The notes: generated by a model not told the origin, from the letters alone. DNA of 32,430 nucleotides from an uncultured Ruminococcus sp. (GCA_946537515.1 CAMNFV010000008.1:1-32430); one strand, 5' to 3'. Counted from the stretch's first letter, positions 16,671 to 26,502 are shown. A program made the numbers and translations.

Positions 16671-17990
16671 TCAGTCTGAATTTTCGCTGTCGAGATTGTG
16701 GTGAACATTTTCGAGTGCTTCCGAGGAGATCGTGACATTATGTGCCGTTGCGGCCGCAAGCTCTGCGGTCTGATGTCCGCGGAAGACGAGTTTTAAGAAG
16801 ATCGGGCAAAGGATCGAGCTTGTGATGATCAGGAAAATGGTTGCGACAAGCGGATCAATGCCGCCCTGCGGTGCGATCAGGGCAGAGCCCGTCGCATAGA
16901 CAGCAAGTGCGACCTCGCCGCGTGCGATCATACCGAAGCCCGCCGCAAGCGACTCATGCTTGTCATATTTGAAACATCGCGCTGCCGCACCGCATCCGAT
17001 AATCTTGCCGATGATACCGGCCGCGACGAACGATACAACGAACAGCATACTCGACCAATGAAACGCGCTGAAATCCGCGCTGATGCCGATATATGCAAAG
17101 AACATCGGCGTAAAGAACATATAGCTGCTGACGATAACCTTGCGGTCCACGAACTCGCTGTCGCCGAGGCCGCTCAGCATCAGGCCGGCCATATATGCGC
17201 CGGTGATCGCAGCAATTCCGAAGAATTCCTCTGCCGCATAGGCGAAGAAGAAGCAGGCCGCAAATGCGAAAATACTGGTTCGGCGCTTATGCGGATAAAT
17301 CTTGACCATGAGCCGGAAGCCGCGGCGCATCAGATAGCCCACAACAATCGTAAATACGAAGAATCCGGCGACACGCAGCAGCGTCATGCCGATATTGCCC
17401 TCGCCGCCGAGGCCGGTCAGGATGCTCAGCGCAACAATGCCGATGACGTCGTCGATGATTGCGGCGCTCAATACGGTTGTACCGATCTTGGTTTTCAGCT
17501 TGCCGAGCTCACGGAGCGTTTCGACCGTGATTCCGACGCTTGTCGCGGAGAGAATGCAGCCGATAAACAGCGCATTCATGAGCTTTTCGGTATCATGCAG
17601 CGCGGAGAATCCGCCCATGAACATCAGCGCAACTGCTGTGCCGAGCAAAATCGGGACAATGACGCCGGCCAGCGCAATACAGGTTGCCGCTGCGCCGCTG
17701 CGCTTCATCTCGCGGAAATCCGTTTCCAGTCCGCTTGAAAACAGGATAAAGACGACGCCGATCTGTGAAAAGCTTTTCAGGACGTCCATTTCGATCTCTG
17801 TCGGATGAATCAGTCCCGGGAAACCCGTCCCGCGGAACAGCGCCGGACCAATCAGCAGACCGGCAATGATCATACCGACAACCTGCGGCAGGCCGATCTT
17901 TCGCGTCACCATGCCGACAAATTTTGTGGATAACAGAATAATGCCGCAGTCAAGCAGAATATGCATGACATTGAAATCCATGATGATCAA
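16671..17990 (-). CDS. CPA2-type cation:proton antiporter
   Basis: 439 aa polytopic; MHILLDCGIILLSTKFVGMVTRKIGLPQVVGMIIAGLLIGP, AAIIDDVIGIVALSIL, GMIARGEVALAVYATG. Confidence 0.9.
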   Translation of the reverse strand: MIIMDFNVMHILLDCGIILLSTKFVGMVTRKIGLPQVVGMIIAGLLIGPALFRGTGFPGLIHPTEIEMDVLKSFSQIGVVFILFSSGLETDFREMKRSGAAATCIALAGVIVPILLGTAVALMFMGGFSALHDTEKLMNALFIGCILSATSVGITVETLRELGKLKTKIGTTVLSAAIIDDVIGIVALSILTGLGGEGNIGMTLLRVAGFFVFTIVVGYLMRRGFRLMVKIYPHKRRTSIFAFAACFFFAYAAEEFFGIAAITGAYMAGLMLSGLGDSEFVDRKVIVSSYMFFTPMFFAYIGISADFSAFHWSSMLFVVSFVAAGIIGKIIGCGAAARCFKYDKHESLAAGFGMIARGEVALAVYATGSALIAPQGGIDPLVATIFLIITSSILCPIFLKLVFRGHQTAELAAATAHNVTISSEALENVHHNLDSENSD

Positions 17991-18011
17991 CTCCTAATTT
18001 TCTGATACACG

Positions 18012-18045
18012 CCAAAAGCAGGACAGTAGATTGTCCTGCTTTTGT
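18012..18045 (-). terminator. Intrinsic terminator after glyA
   Basis: AAAAGCAGGACA...TGTCCTGCTTTT stem. Confidence 0.8.
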
Positions 18046-18066
18046 TTGTCATATTTACGAATAAAC

Positions 18067-19320
18067 TCACTCGTAGAGCGGATATTTTGCGCAGAGTGCG
18101 CTGACGCCCTCGCGAATCTCGTCCGCCTTGGTCTCGAACTGGGTAGCGGTCAGATACATGAACTCTGCGATCTTCTCCATATCCTCGGTAACGAGGCCGC
18201 GGGTGGTGACTGCCGGTGTACCGACGCGGATGCCGCTGGTGACCATCGGCTTCTCCGGATCGTTCGGGATCGCGTTCTTGTTGACGGTGATATAGACCTC
18301 ATCAAGACGATGCTCCATCTCCTTACCGGTGATGTGGACCGGGCGCAGGTCAACGAGCATCAGGTGATTATCCGTACCGCCGGAAACAAGATCGAAGCCG
18401 CGTGCGAGCAGACCCTTTGCGAGTGCCTGTGCGTTATCAACGATCTGCTGTGCATAAGCCTTGAATTCCGGCTTGAGTGCCTCACCGAAGCAGACAGCCT
18501 TGCCTGCGATGACGTGCATAAGCGGACCGCCCTGGATGCCCGGGAAAATGGCCTTGTTGATCTTTTTTGCGATCTCCTCATCATTTGTGAGGATCAGGCC
18601 GCCGCGCGGACCGCGAAGGGTCTTGTGGGTTGTAGTAGTAACGACATCCGCAAGGCCGACCGGAGACTGATGCAGACCGCCTGCAACGAGACCGGCAATG
18701 TGAGCCATATCGACCATGAGCATTGCGCCGTTGTTGTGTGCGATCTCAGCGAGCTTGGTGAAGTCGATTGCGCGCGGATATGCGGATGCACCGGCAACGA
18801 TCAGCTTCGGATGATGCTCCTTCGTGAGCTTCTCAACTGCATCGTAATCAAGTCTGCCGTCATCGCCGACGCCGTAGGACAGGAAGTTGAAGTACTTTCC
18901 GGAAAGATTGACCGGAGAACCGTGCGTCAGGTGGCCGCCGTGTGCCAGGCTCATGCCGAGAACGGTATCACCAGGCTGGAGCAGCGCGAAATACACAGCA
19001 GTATTTGCCTGTGCGCCGGAGTGTGCCTGGACATTTGCGAACTTTGCGCCGAAGAGCTTCTTTGCACGCTCAATCGCAATTTCTTCCACAATATCAACAG
19101 CCTCGCAGCCGCCGTAGTAACGCTTGCCGGGATAGCCCTCAGCATACTTATTGGTCAGAACAGAGCCCATTGCAGCCATGACAGCCGGAGAAACGATATT
19201 CTCGCTGGCGATCAGCTCCAGGTTGCGTCTCTGACGTGCGAGCTCCTGCTTCATTGCAGCGCCGACATCGGGATCACATTTTTCGACATAGCCGATTGTA
19301 TCAATCAGGTCATTGAACAT
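18067..19320 (-). CDS. glyA: Serine hydroxymethyltransferase
   Basis: [43 protein letters not shown]...[22 protein letters not shown]. Confidence 0.97.
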   Translation of the reverse strand: MFNDLIDTIGYVEKCDPDVGAAMKQELARQRRNLELIASENIVSPAVMAAMGSVLTNKYAEGYPGKRYYGGCEAVDIVEEIAIERAKKLFGAKFANVQAHSGAQANTAVYFALLQPGDTVLGMSLAHGGHLTHGSPVNLSGKYFNFLSYGVGDDGRLDYDAVEKLTKEHHPKLIVAGASAYPRAIDFTKLAEIAHNNGAMLMVDMAHIAGLVAGGLHQSPVGLADVVTTTTHKTLRGPRGGLILTNDEEIAKKINKAIFPGIQGGPLMHVIAGKAVCFGEALKPEFKAYAQQIVDNAQALAKGLLARGFDLVSGGTDNHLMLVDLRPVHITGKEMEHRLDEVYITVNKNAIPNDPEKPMVTSGIRVGTPAVTTRGLVTEDMEKIAEFMYLTATQFETKADEIREGVSALCAKYPLYE

Positions 19321-19374
19321 AATATTTTCAATCCTTTCCGGTATATTCCTGCGTTTACGCAGGCAGATATGGAT

Positions 19375-19403
19375 ATTATACCATACTTTTAAAAAAGATG
19401 CAA
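19375..19403 (-). promoter_or_regulatory. Putative glyA promoter: TTGCAT-17 bp-TATAAT
   Basis: Minus strand TTGCATcttttttaaaagtatggTATAAT. Confidence 0.7.
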
Positions 19404-19433
19404 TAGCAAATCGGGATTTTTCGCGATATCCGG

Positions 19434-19471
19434 CAAAAAAATTCGCACCGTCTTTTCAGACGGTGCGAATT
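19434..19471 (-). terminator. Intrinsic terminator of the scaffoldin gene
   Basis: AATTCGCACCGTC...GACGGTGCGAATT; minus strand continues TTTTTTGCC. Confidence 0.85.
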
Positions 19472-19484
19472 GAGAAGTTTTGAA

Positions 19485-20327
19485 TTACTTGGAAAGATCG
19501 TCAACGAGCTTTGCAATGTACTTCAGGATCTTGATGGTGTCATCACCAGTCAGAGAACCGTCATGGGTAACGTCAGCGTTAATCTTGCCCTGTGCAGAAA
19601 CGTTTGCATCGCTGTCTTCAGCGACGAAACGTGCGAGCAGAACAGCGTCAGCAACGTCAACCTGACCCTGGCAGTTTACATTACCCCAGTCAGCTTTTTC
19701 ATTCTGAGTGGAAGAACTCGGAGTCGTGTCTTTCTTCTCCTCAACCTTAACGGAACCTGCGGTGAATGCAGCTTCATAGTTGGTGGTTGCGGAAGCGCCG
19801 ACAGCGGACAGATATGCGGAAGCGTCAGCGGAAGAATCCGGATAGGTCTTACGCTTTGCGCCTGCACCCTCGAGCTTCGAGACTGTGCCGGCAGCAACGC
19901 CGTCCTTAACGGTACCGCTCAGCGTAACGAATACGCCGTCAGACTTGACCCAGTACTTGGAATCAGTCAGACCGGTAGACCAAATGATAACGATCTGCTT
20001 GCCGTTATCATACCAGTTGAAAACGGTGTCACCGAGATCACCCTCTTCGCTCTTTGCGCCGGTCTCGCCGATCGTGCCGAGCTTTACATCGGTAATCTTC
20101 AGTTCATCGCTATTGTAGTTGATGGCAAAATCAATCGAGCTGAGGCCGGAAGACGGAACAGAGCCCAATTCAACATTGACAGAAAAAGCCTTACCAGCGG
20201 CTTCCACGGTATCCGTGCCGATCTTAACAGCAACGCTGTCGGCCGCGGAAGCGGAAATACCGAGGCTCATAGCTGTCATTGCCATAGCCATAAGGCCGGA
20301 AATGATCTTCGATTTTTTCATGTTCAT
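19485..20327 (-). CDS. Small secreted scaffoldin: one cohesin plus C-terminal dockerin (ScaC-like adaptor)
   Basis: Signal peptide MNMKKSKIISGLMAMAMTAMSLGISASAA; cohesin-like VAVKIGTDTVEAAGKAFSVNVELGSVPSSGLSSIDFAINYNSDELKITDVKLG; linker KKDTTPSSSTQ; dockerin WGNVNCQGQVDVADAVLLARFVAEDSDANVSAQGKINADVTHDGSLTGDDTIKILKYIAKL. Confidence 0.88.
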   Translation of the reverse strand: MNMKKSKIISGLMAMAMTAMSLGISASAADSVAVKIGTDTVEAAGKAFSVNVELGSVPSSGLSSIDFAINYNSDELKITDVKLGTIGETGAKSEEGDLGDTVFNWYDNGKQIVIIWSTGLTDSKYWVKSDGVFVTLSGTVKDGVAAGTVSKLEGAGAKRKTYPDSSADASAYLSAVGASATTNYEAAFTAGSVKVEEKKDTTPSSSTQNEKADWGNVNCQGQVDVADAVLLARFVAEDSDANVSAQGKINADVTHDGSLTGDDTIKILKYIAKLVDDLSK

Positions 20328-20430
20328 ACTCCTCCAATTATGTATGTATGCGGTAATACGGCTGCGGAGTGCTGCCGTACCGTGAGGTGGATGTCCCCTT
20401 CTTCATCCACGTTCACATGATACCATCTAT

Positions 20431-20459
20431 ATCTTAACTGAATCTGAAGAAAAATGCAA
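20431..20459 (-). promoter_or_regulatory. Possible scaffoldin promoter: TTGCAT-17 bp-TAAGAT
   Basis: Minus strand TTGCATttttcttcagattcagtTAAGAT; -10 is weak. Confidence 0.4.
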
Positions 20460-20511
20460 TGACTTTTTGTATCATGTTTATGACCAATCGCACATTCATT
20501 TTTCAGTTTTA

Positions 20512-20564
20512 GAACTATATTGCTCGAAACAGTTCAAATCCAGCAGATATATGAACTATATTGC
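20512..20564. repeat. Direct repeat GAACTATATTGC x2, 41 bp apart
   Basis: Identical 12-mers at 20512-20523 and 20553-20564, upstream of the scaffoldin promoter. Confidence 0.7.
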
Positions 20565-20608
20565 GATGCAAAGTTCATCGCATAGTGTACAATCGCACAC
20601 ATATAGCC

Positions 20609-20640
20609 TTGCCTGCCGAAGAAAATTTTCTCCGGCAGGC
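20609..20640 (-). terminator. Hairpin after tsf (possible terminator)
   Basis: GCCTGCCG-AAGAAAATTTTCTC-CGGCAGGC; no good U-tract. Confidence 0.4.
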
Positions 20641-20653
20641 GGCTGTAACTTAC

Positions 20654-21577
20654 TTATTTGAGCATGCTTGCGATCTCGCCTGCGAAATCGTCAACACGCT
20701 TCTCGATGCCTTCGCCGCAGATGAAGCGAACAAAGCTGTTCACCTTGATCGGAGCGCCGGCCTTCTTGCCGCAGGCAGCAACATACTGCTCAATGGACTC
20801 GCCTTCGCCCTTGACGAACTCCTGGCAGAGCAGGCAGTTGTCCTTGTAGTAAACGCCGAGCTTGCCCTCTGCGATCTTTGCGAGAACCTGCTCCGGCTTG
20901 TTTGCCATCTTCGGATCCTCAGCCATCTGTGCCATAACGATCTGCTTCTCCTGCTCGATGACGTCTGCCGGAACCTCTTCCTTGGTCAGGTAGGTTGCCT
21001 TCATTGCGTCAGCCTGGAGTGCAACGTCGTTCAGGCAATCCAGAACCTCTGCGGTTGCGCCTGCATCGCTGGAAGCAGCAACGAGAACGCCTTCCTTCTT
21101 ATTGAAGTGGACATACTCCTTGACAATGCCCTCGAGGCGAGCGAAACGGCGGATCTGAAGATTCTCACGGAACTTGAGGAAGATCTCCTGAAGTGCCTCT
21201 TCAACGGTCATATCCTTGCCGGAGAACTTGGTTGCCTTCAGAGCATCCAGGTCAGCCGGGTTTGCTTCCAGAACGGTCTGTGCAAGGCCTTCACAGAAGC
21301 CGACGAACTCTTCATTCTGTGCGACGAAGTCAGTCTCCGAGTTGACCTCGACGATCGCGCCGGCGGTGTGATCAGCATTGGTAACTGCGATAACAGCGCC
21401 CTCTGCTGCGATACGGTCAGCCTTCTTTGCCTGGTTGGCAAGGCCCTTCTCACGGAGAATGACGATTGCCTTCTCAACATCGCCGTCAGCCTCAGTCAGA
21501 GCCTTCTTGCAGTCCATCAGGCCGACGCCGGTGGACTTACGGAGATCGTTTACATCTTTTGCAGTGAAATTAGCCAT
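20654..21577 (-). CDS. tsf: Elongation factor Ts
   Basis: MANFTAKDVNDLRKSTGVGLMDCKKALTEADGDVEKAIVILREKGLA...VEVNSETDFVAQNEEF. Confidence 0.97.
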   Translation of the reverse strand: MANFTAKDVNDLRKSTGVGLMDCKKALTEADGDVEKAIVILREKGLANQAKKADRIAAEGAVIAVTNADHTAGAIVEVNSETDFVAQNEEFVGFCEGLAQTVLEANPADLDALKATKFSGKDMTVEEALQEIFLKFRENLQIRRFARLEGIVKEYVHFNKKEGVLVAASSDAGATAEVLDCLNDVALQADAMKATYLTKEEVPADVIEQEKQIVMAQMAEDPKMANKPEQVLAKIAEGKLGVYYKDNCLLCQEFVKGEGESIEQYVAACGKKAGAPIKVNSFVRFICGEGIEKRVDDFAGEIASMLK

Positions 21578-21598
21578 TTTCAGTTCTCCTCCCGTAGA

Positions 21599-22336
21599 TT
21601 ACTCAGCAGCAGCTTCTTCGGCAGCAGCAGTTTCCTCAGCAGCCTGTGCATCTGCACCCTGTCTGCCCTCGATGACTGCATTTGCGATCGTGCCTGCGAT
21701 CAGCTTCACCGCACGGATTGCATCGTCGTTGCCCGGGATGACATAGTCAACATCATCCGGATCGCAGTTGGTATCAACGATTGCGACGATCGGGATGCAG
21801 AGCTTCTTTGCTTCTGCAACAGCGATCTTCTCCTTGCGCGGGTCAACGATGAAGAGTGCACCCGGCAGCTCCTTCATGCCCTTGATACCGCCGAGGAACT
21901 TCTCGAGCTTTTCGATCTCGAGGGTCAGCTTTGCAACTTCCTTCTTCGGGAGCAGAGCGAAGGTGCCGTCTGCTTCCATAGCATGGAGCTGCTCCAGGCG
22001 CTTGATACGCTGCTGAATGGTCTTGTAGTTGGTCATCATACCGCCCAGCCAGCGAGCATTGACATAGTAAGAGCCGCTGCGCTGTGCCTCATCGCGGATC
22101 GAATCCGCAGCCTGCTTCTTGGTACCGACGAAGAGAACAGACTTGCCCTGTGCGGAGAGCTCGCGCACGAAGTTATAAGCCTCTTCGAGCTTGCGAACGG
22201 TCTTCTGCAGGTCGATGATGTAGATGCCGTTGCGCTCCGTGAAGATGTACGGAGCCATTTTCGGGTTCCAGCGTCTGGTCTGGTGACCGAAGTGTACGCC
22301 GGCTTCGAGGAGCTGTTTCATAGATACAACGCCCAT
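21599..22336 (-). CDS. rpsB: 30S ribosomal protein S2
   Basis: [47 protein letters not shown]...; upstream of tsf. Confidence 0.97.
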   Translation of the reverse strand: MGVVSMKQLLEAGVHFGHQTRRWNPKMAPYIFTERNGIYIIDLQKTVRKLEEAYNFVRELSAQGKSVLFVGTKKQAADSIRDEAQRSGSYYVNARWLGGMMTNYKTIQQRIKRLEQLHAMEADGTFALLPKKEVAKLTLEIEKLEKFLGGIKGMKELPGALFIVDPRKEKIAVAEAKKLCIPIVAIVDTNCDPDDVDYVIPGNDDAIRAVKLIAGTIANAVIEGRQGADAQAAEETAAAEEAAAE

Positions 22337-22468
22337 TTTGGATATCCTCCTGTAAATAGAAAAAATTTGGTTTGACCTCCGGACCGCACAAGGAGTCGCC
22401 GCGTCACGAGCGGGATTTTCCGCGCTCCGAACCGAGCGGCTGTGCAGATCCGTGCGAAGTGCCTAATT

Positions 22469-22497
22469 ATTATACCATAATTCCTCCGGGTTTGCAA
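22469..22497 (-). promoter_or_regulatory. Putative rpsB-tsf promoter
   Basis: Minus strand TTGCAA-17 bp-TATAAT; predicts an approximately 125-nt leader. Confidence 0.7.
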
Positions 22498-22501
22498 GAA
22501 A

Positions 22502-22550
22502 GCGCGCCGGAGATTCATGTAGAATTTCCGGCGCGATATTTTTTATTTTT
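22502..22550. terminator. GC-rich hairpin terminator near the end of the ABC operon
   Basis: CGCGCCGGA...TCCGGCGCG with an AT-rich run on one side and CTTTCTT on the minus-strand side. Confidence 0.55.
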
Positions 22551-22586
22551 TATTGTAATTTCACAATAGGCAGCAGTTTTCGGTCT

Positions 22587-23996
22587 TTATTCAGCCGTCT
22601 TGTTCTTTTGTTCGCGATTTTCGCGGATCATTGCGATCAGCTGCTTGATCTTCGGCGGTTCGCCGCGGTACAGCACGAGCATCTTATAGATTCCCGCAGC
22701 AATCAGCACGAACAGAATCACCGAGGCAATCAGAATCGCAATCGTACCGCAGCCGAAGAGCAGCGAGACCTTCCGCATAATGAGCGCGCCGGGTGTTACC
22801 AGGATCGACGTAAACGGAAACAGCTTGAGCCATGTTGCCTCCGAGATAAATTTCATCTCGCCCGCATCAAGCCCTGCGTCCATTTCCGTAGGCGACATGA
22901 TGCAGAGCAGCAGGCTGCCGAGCAGGATCATCACAAATACAACATTTGTTTTATTGAGATCCTCCGCCTTGGAAGCGAGCGCACCGGAAACAGCCGAGAG
23001 CGAGAGATACAGCAAAAATCCAAGCGCCAGAATCACAATGCTCATCAGGATGCCCGGAACGGAAAGCGAAATCAGCGAATCCGAAACCTCCTGAATCGTC
23101 GAGACCGCCGCGTCATTCATCTGTGTCTGCGGGATCATCCGCAGCACAAAGAAGGAACCGCCGACCATGCCGCCGATCAGCGCAAACAGCCATGTCAGAA
23201 GCTGAATCACCGCTGCGCAGGCCGTTGCAAAGAGCTTGCCGGTCATCAGCGCGACCGGATGTACTGCCGTCAGAATTGTCTCCATCAGCTTCGAGGTCTT
23301 TTCCAGCAGCACGCTGTTTGCCATGCTCTGACCGTAAAGCAGTACCATCATATAGATCAGCAGCAGCATCAGATACGGAATCGCAAAGCCGATCATCGTT
23401 CCGACAATATCCAGATCCTCTGATTCGGTCTGCGAATTTTCATCGACCGAAGCCGTATCTGTCAGAACAGACAGCGAGAGCAGTGCCGCGCCTTCCGGTG
23501 TCAGGTTCGCCTTCTGCATCAGGATCATCTGAAAGCGATCTGCAACATTGCGGCCGAGTCTGCTGGCCTTGCCGCGGGTGATATCCGTAATCTGCGTCAG
23601 ATAAACGGTCGTCATGTAGGTTCCGTCCGAATCCGTCACGCGCAGAATGACAGCATCATTCTTGCCGTTGGATTCCCCGATCGCCGCATCCATGGAAGTG
23701 CAGCTGATGTATTCCGGATCATCCTCCTCCAGACGCAGCACGTTGTAATCTGCTTTTCCTTCGGTTTCATCGACAACATACACCGACTTGATGACAGTTT
23801 CGTCATCATCCGGTTTCTTCTCCTTCGTACTGAGCGAGGAAACTGCAAACAGCAGCAGCGGAATGCCAACAAGCATCAGCAGCGCAATGATGATTGTCGA
23901 TGCAAGCCATGTTTTCGAGAAGATTGTCTGCTTCAGCGTGAACCAGAAAACCTTGAGCGTTCCGGCGAAGGGATTCTTCTTCATATTATACTGCAT
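22587..23996 (-). CDS. ABC-2 type transporter permease (NatB-like) 1
   Basis: 469 aa; N-terminal TM, large extracytoplasmic segment, C-terminal TM cluster; adjacent to a paralogous permease. Confidence 0.85.
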   Translation of the reverse strand: MQYNMKKNPFAGTLKVFWFTLKQTIFSKTWLASTIIIALLMLVGIPLLLFAVSSLSTKEKKPDDDETVIKSVYVVDETEGKADYNVLRLEEDDPEYISCTSMDAAIGESNGKNDAVILRVTDSDGTYMTTVYLTQITDITRGKASRLGRNVADRFQMILMQKANLTPEGAALLSLSVLTDTASVDENSQTESEDLDIVGTMIGFAIPYLMLLLIYMMVLLYGQSMANSVLLEKTSKLMETILTAVHPVALMTGKLFATACAAVIQLLTWLFALIGGMVGGSFFVLRMIPQTQMNDAAVSTIQEVSDSLISLSVPGILMSIVILALGFLLYLSLSAVSGALASKAEDLNKTNVVFVMILLGSLLLCIMSPTEMDAGLDAGEMKFISEATWLKLFPFTSILVTPGALIMRKVSLLFGCGTIAILIASVILFVLIAAGIYKMLVLYRGEPPKIKQLIAMIRENREQKNKTAE

Positions 23997-25344
23997 GAGA
24001 ATCCTCCTTTCCGGCCTCAGCCTTCTGTGCGGCTCTGTGTTCCTTCAGCATCTGAATAAACTGCTTCGGCTTCGGGAATCCGCCGCGGTACATCAGCATC
24101 ATCTTATAGACCGTTCCGGCAAGCCGCATCAGAAGCGCCGCCGTCACACCCTGAATGACAAGTGCGAGCACCAGAACGGGCATCCCGATCTTACCGCAGA
24201 TATAATTCGGAAATGCGCTGAAAATCGAGGTGACCGGGAAGAGCGAGAAGAACAGATTGGCCGCGTCGCTCTCAAACATCGGCGCAAAGGTGCTGCCGAG
24301 ATAGCCGATCATCAGGAAGAGCACGACAACAAGGCTTGCCTGCTGGGTATCTTCGGTTTTCGAGCAGCAGGAACCGAGGATCCCGCTCAGCGATGCGCTG
24401 ATCGCATAGACGAGCAGAATGCAGATGATCAGCAGCACGATCGTACCGGCATTGATCTTCATGGCAGTCGGATCGAAATGCAGCAGCGTAACTGCAATAT
24501 CCTTGAAGGATGTCAGATCCGTAATCTGCCGCGTAATCAGGAATGAAATCAGCAGTCCGATTGCAATCAGGCCGAGTCCGCCGAAGATAAACAGCGTCAC
24601 GGCGAGAATCTTGCCGAGCAGCAGCGCGGTCGGTGATACGCTGACCATGAGCATTTCCACAAGCTTCGAGATTTTCTCCTCCATGCTGTGCTGGAAGATA
24701 TAGCCCATGGAGAGCGCGCAGAGCATCATAATAAAATAGTTATAGGCGATATTCATGAAAACATGCGTATCGGCATTGGTTTCCTCAACGCCGCGCAGAA
24801 AATCGCTGACTCTGGAAACCTGCGGCATCGCCTTGGAGCGGATCATTGTCTCCTGTACCTCCGTGACGGAAAGCGACCGCAGCAGCGCCTGATGCAGCGC
24901 GGATTCCAGCGTGTTATTGAGCAATGCCGCATCCGTATGCGTCACGACACCCTCTCTGCCGTAATGCGTGCTGATCGAAAAATACTGATCTGCAACATTC
25001 AGCGAGACAACGGCGGCCGCAGCATCTTCTTCCTTGGTCAGTTTTTCATTGAGTGCCGCATCGTCAGCATCGGTCTCCTCAATCTCCAGTCCGCCATACC
25101 GCACTTCAGAGCGGATATCCTCCGCATCAATCGCATATTCGGTCTCATTGCGGAGATAGAGCTTCCGGATTCCGGTCTCGGTGCTCTCCTTCTTCCCGCC
25201 GAGCGCCATCGCAGCAATCGGAATCGCCGTAACGGCAATGAGAAACAGGATCGTCAGGAAAATGATGACGGAAGGTGTTTTGTAGTGCTGCTGCACCGTG
25301 TAGCGGAAGACGGTCCCGGCACCGCGCAGATTACTGTTCTTCAT
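23986..25344 (-). CDS. ABC-2 type transporter permease (NatB-like) 2
   Basis: 452 aa from MKNSNLRGAGTVFRYTVQQHYKTPSVIIFLTILFLIAV; C-terminal YKMMLMYRGGFPKPKQFIQMLKEHR resembles paralog YKMLVLYRGEPPKIKQLIAMIRENR. Confidence 0.85.
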   Translation of the reverse strand: MKNSNLRGAGTVFRYTVQQHYKTPSVIIFLTILFLIAVTAIPIAAMALGGKKESTETGIRKLYLRNETEYAIDAEDIRSEVRYGGLEIEETDADDAALNEKLTKEEDAAAAVVSLNVADQYFSISTHYGREGVVTHTDAALLNNTLESALHQALLRSLSVTEVQETMIRSKAMPQVSRVSDFLRGVEETNADTHVFMNIAYNYFIMMLCALSMGYIFQHSMEEKISKLVEMLMVSVSPTALLLGKILAVTLFIFGGLGLIAIGLLISFLITRQITDLTSFKDIAVTLLHFDPTAMKINAGTIVLLIICILLVYAISASLSGILGSCCSKTEDTQQASLVVVLFLMIGYLGSTFAPMFESDAANLFFSLFPVTSIFSAFPNYICGKIGMPVLVLALVIQGVTAALLMRLAGTVYKMMLMYRGGFPKPKQFIQMLKEHRAAQKAEAGKEDSHAV

Positions 25345-26269
25345 GTGTCTCGCCCACCTTTTCCACAAAGATCTCATGCAGGCTCGGCTCACGCAGTTCA
25401 AAGCTGATCAGCGGAATGCCCTTCGCAACCAGATCCTTCAGCAGCGCATTAGCCTGTACCTCGCCGCTGACCTTGCACTGATAGGAGAATCCGACGCTTG
25501 TCAGGATCGTGATGCCCGCCGCTTCGATCATCGGGCGAAGCTCCTGCTCAGCCTTGATGAAGAGATTGATTCTGCCGTAGCTTTTCTTGATCTCCGCGAG
25601 ATTGCCCTGAAGGACTGTCTTGCTGCGGTTGAGAATGGTCAGGTCGGTGCAGAATTCCTCAATGGTTGCCATCTGGTGGCTGGACATGATCAGGTACTTG
25701 CCCTTTTCGATCTCCTCGTGGATGATGCTCTTGAACAGATCCGTATTGACCGGGTCAAGGCCGGAGAGCGGTTCATCGAGGATCAGCAGCTCCGGATCGC
25801 TCAGCAGCGAGAGCATGAACTGAATCTTCTGCTGGTTGCCCTTGGAAAGCTGATCGGCCTTTTTCGGCTTCGGGGGACGCTTGCCCTCCTGCGGCGGATA
25901 GAGATATTCCGTCGCTTCAAGCCGCTCCGCCCAATAGTTGATGCGTTTCTTCGCCTCCGCACGCGGAACACCGCGCAGCGCAGCAAAATAGAGCAGCTGA
26001 TCCATCAGCGTATTCTTCGGATAGAGGCCGCGCTCCTCCGCGAGATAGCCGACATTGCAGGTTTGCAGCGTCAGCGGGCCGCCGTTCCATTCGACAGAGC
26101 CGCCGTCCTTTGCAAGCATATTCAGAATCATACGGATCGACGTTGTCTTGCCGGCGCCGTTCGTGCCGAGCAGCGCATAGACGCCCGGTTCCTTCATCTC
26201 AAAGCTGAGATGATCGACGACAACCTTTTCCCCGTACTTTTTATATAGTTCCGATACCTTGAATCCCAT
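25331..26269 (-). CDS. ABC transporter ATP-binding protein (NatA-like)
   Basis: Walker A LLGTNGAGKTTS; signature LSKGNQQKIQFMLSLL; Walker B LLILDEPLSGLDP; overlaps the permease start. Confidence 0.95.
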   Translation of the reverse strand: MGFKVSELYKKYGEKVVVDHLSFEMKEPGVYALLGTNGAGKTTSIRMILNMLAKDGGSVEWNGGPLTLQTCNVGYLAEERGLYPKNTLMDQLLYFAALRGVPRAEAKKRINYWAERLEATEYLYPPQEGKRPPKPKKADQLSKGNQQKIQFMLSLLSDPELLILDEPLSGLDPVNTDLFKSIIHEEIEKGKYLIMSSHQMATIEEFCTDLTILNRSKTVLQGNLAEIKKSYGRINLFIKAEQELRPMIEAAGITILTSVGFSYQCKVSGEVQANALLKDLVAKGIPLISFELREPSLHEIFVEKVGETHEEQ

Positions 26270-26502
26270 ATCAGTTGTTCCTTTCTGTATTCATATAGTA
26301 TTTTCTGCCAAGATACGACAGAATCATACACATAACGACTTCATTTTATCACATACAAGTCAAAAAAGAAAGTACCGCAAATCCGATTTATGCATTTCAT
26401 CAAGGAACCGGAATCCCGCCCTTTTCTTTTTGGTCATCATCAACGATTTCAAAAATGTGCGGCCGGAAATTTGTGCAAAAGCGGTAATTTTTTGGATTTT
26501 GC

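Noticed and set aside
18031-19392. 453-aa plus-strand ORF opposite glyA
   Set aside because: Antisense shadow of a high-confidence glyA frame; Cys/Leu/Arg-rich composition, no RBS or domain.
20561-22375. 604-aa plus-strand ORF opposite tsf and rpsB
   Set aside because: Spans two conserved minus-strand genes and their intergenic gap; codon-bias artefact.
25343-26248. 301-aa plus-strand ORF opposite the ABC ATPase
   Set aside because: Antisense shadow of a gene with Walker motifs.
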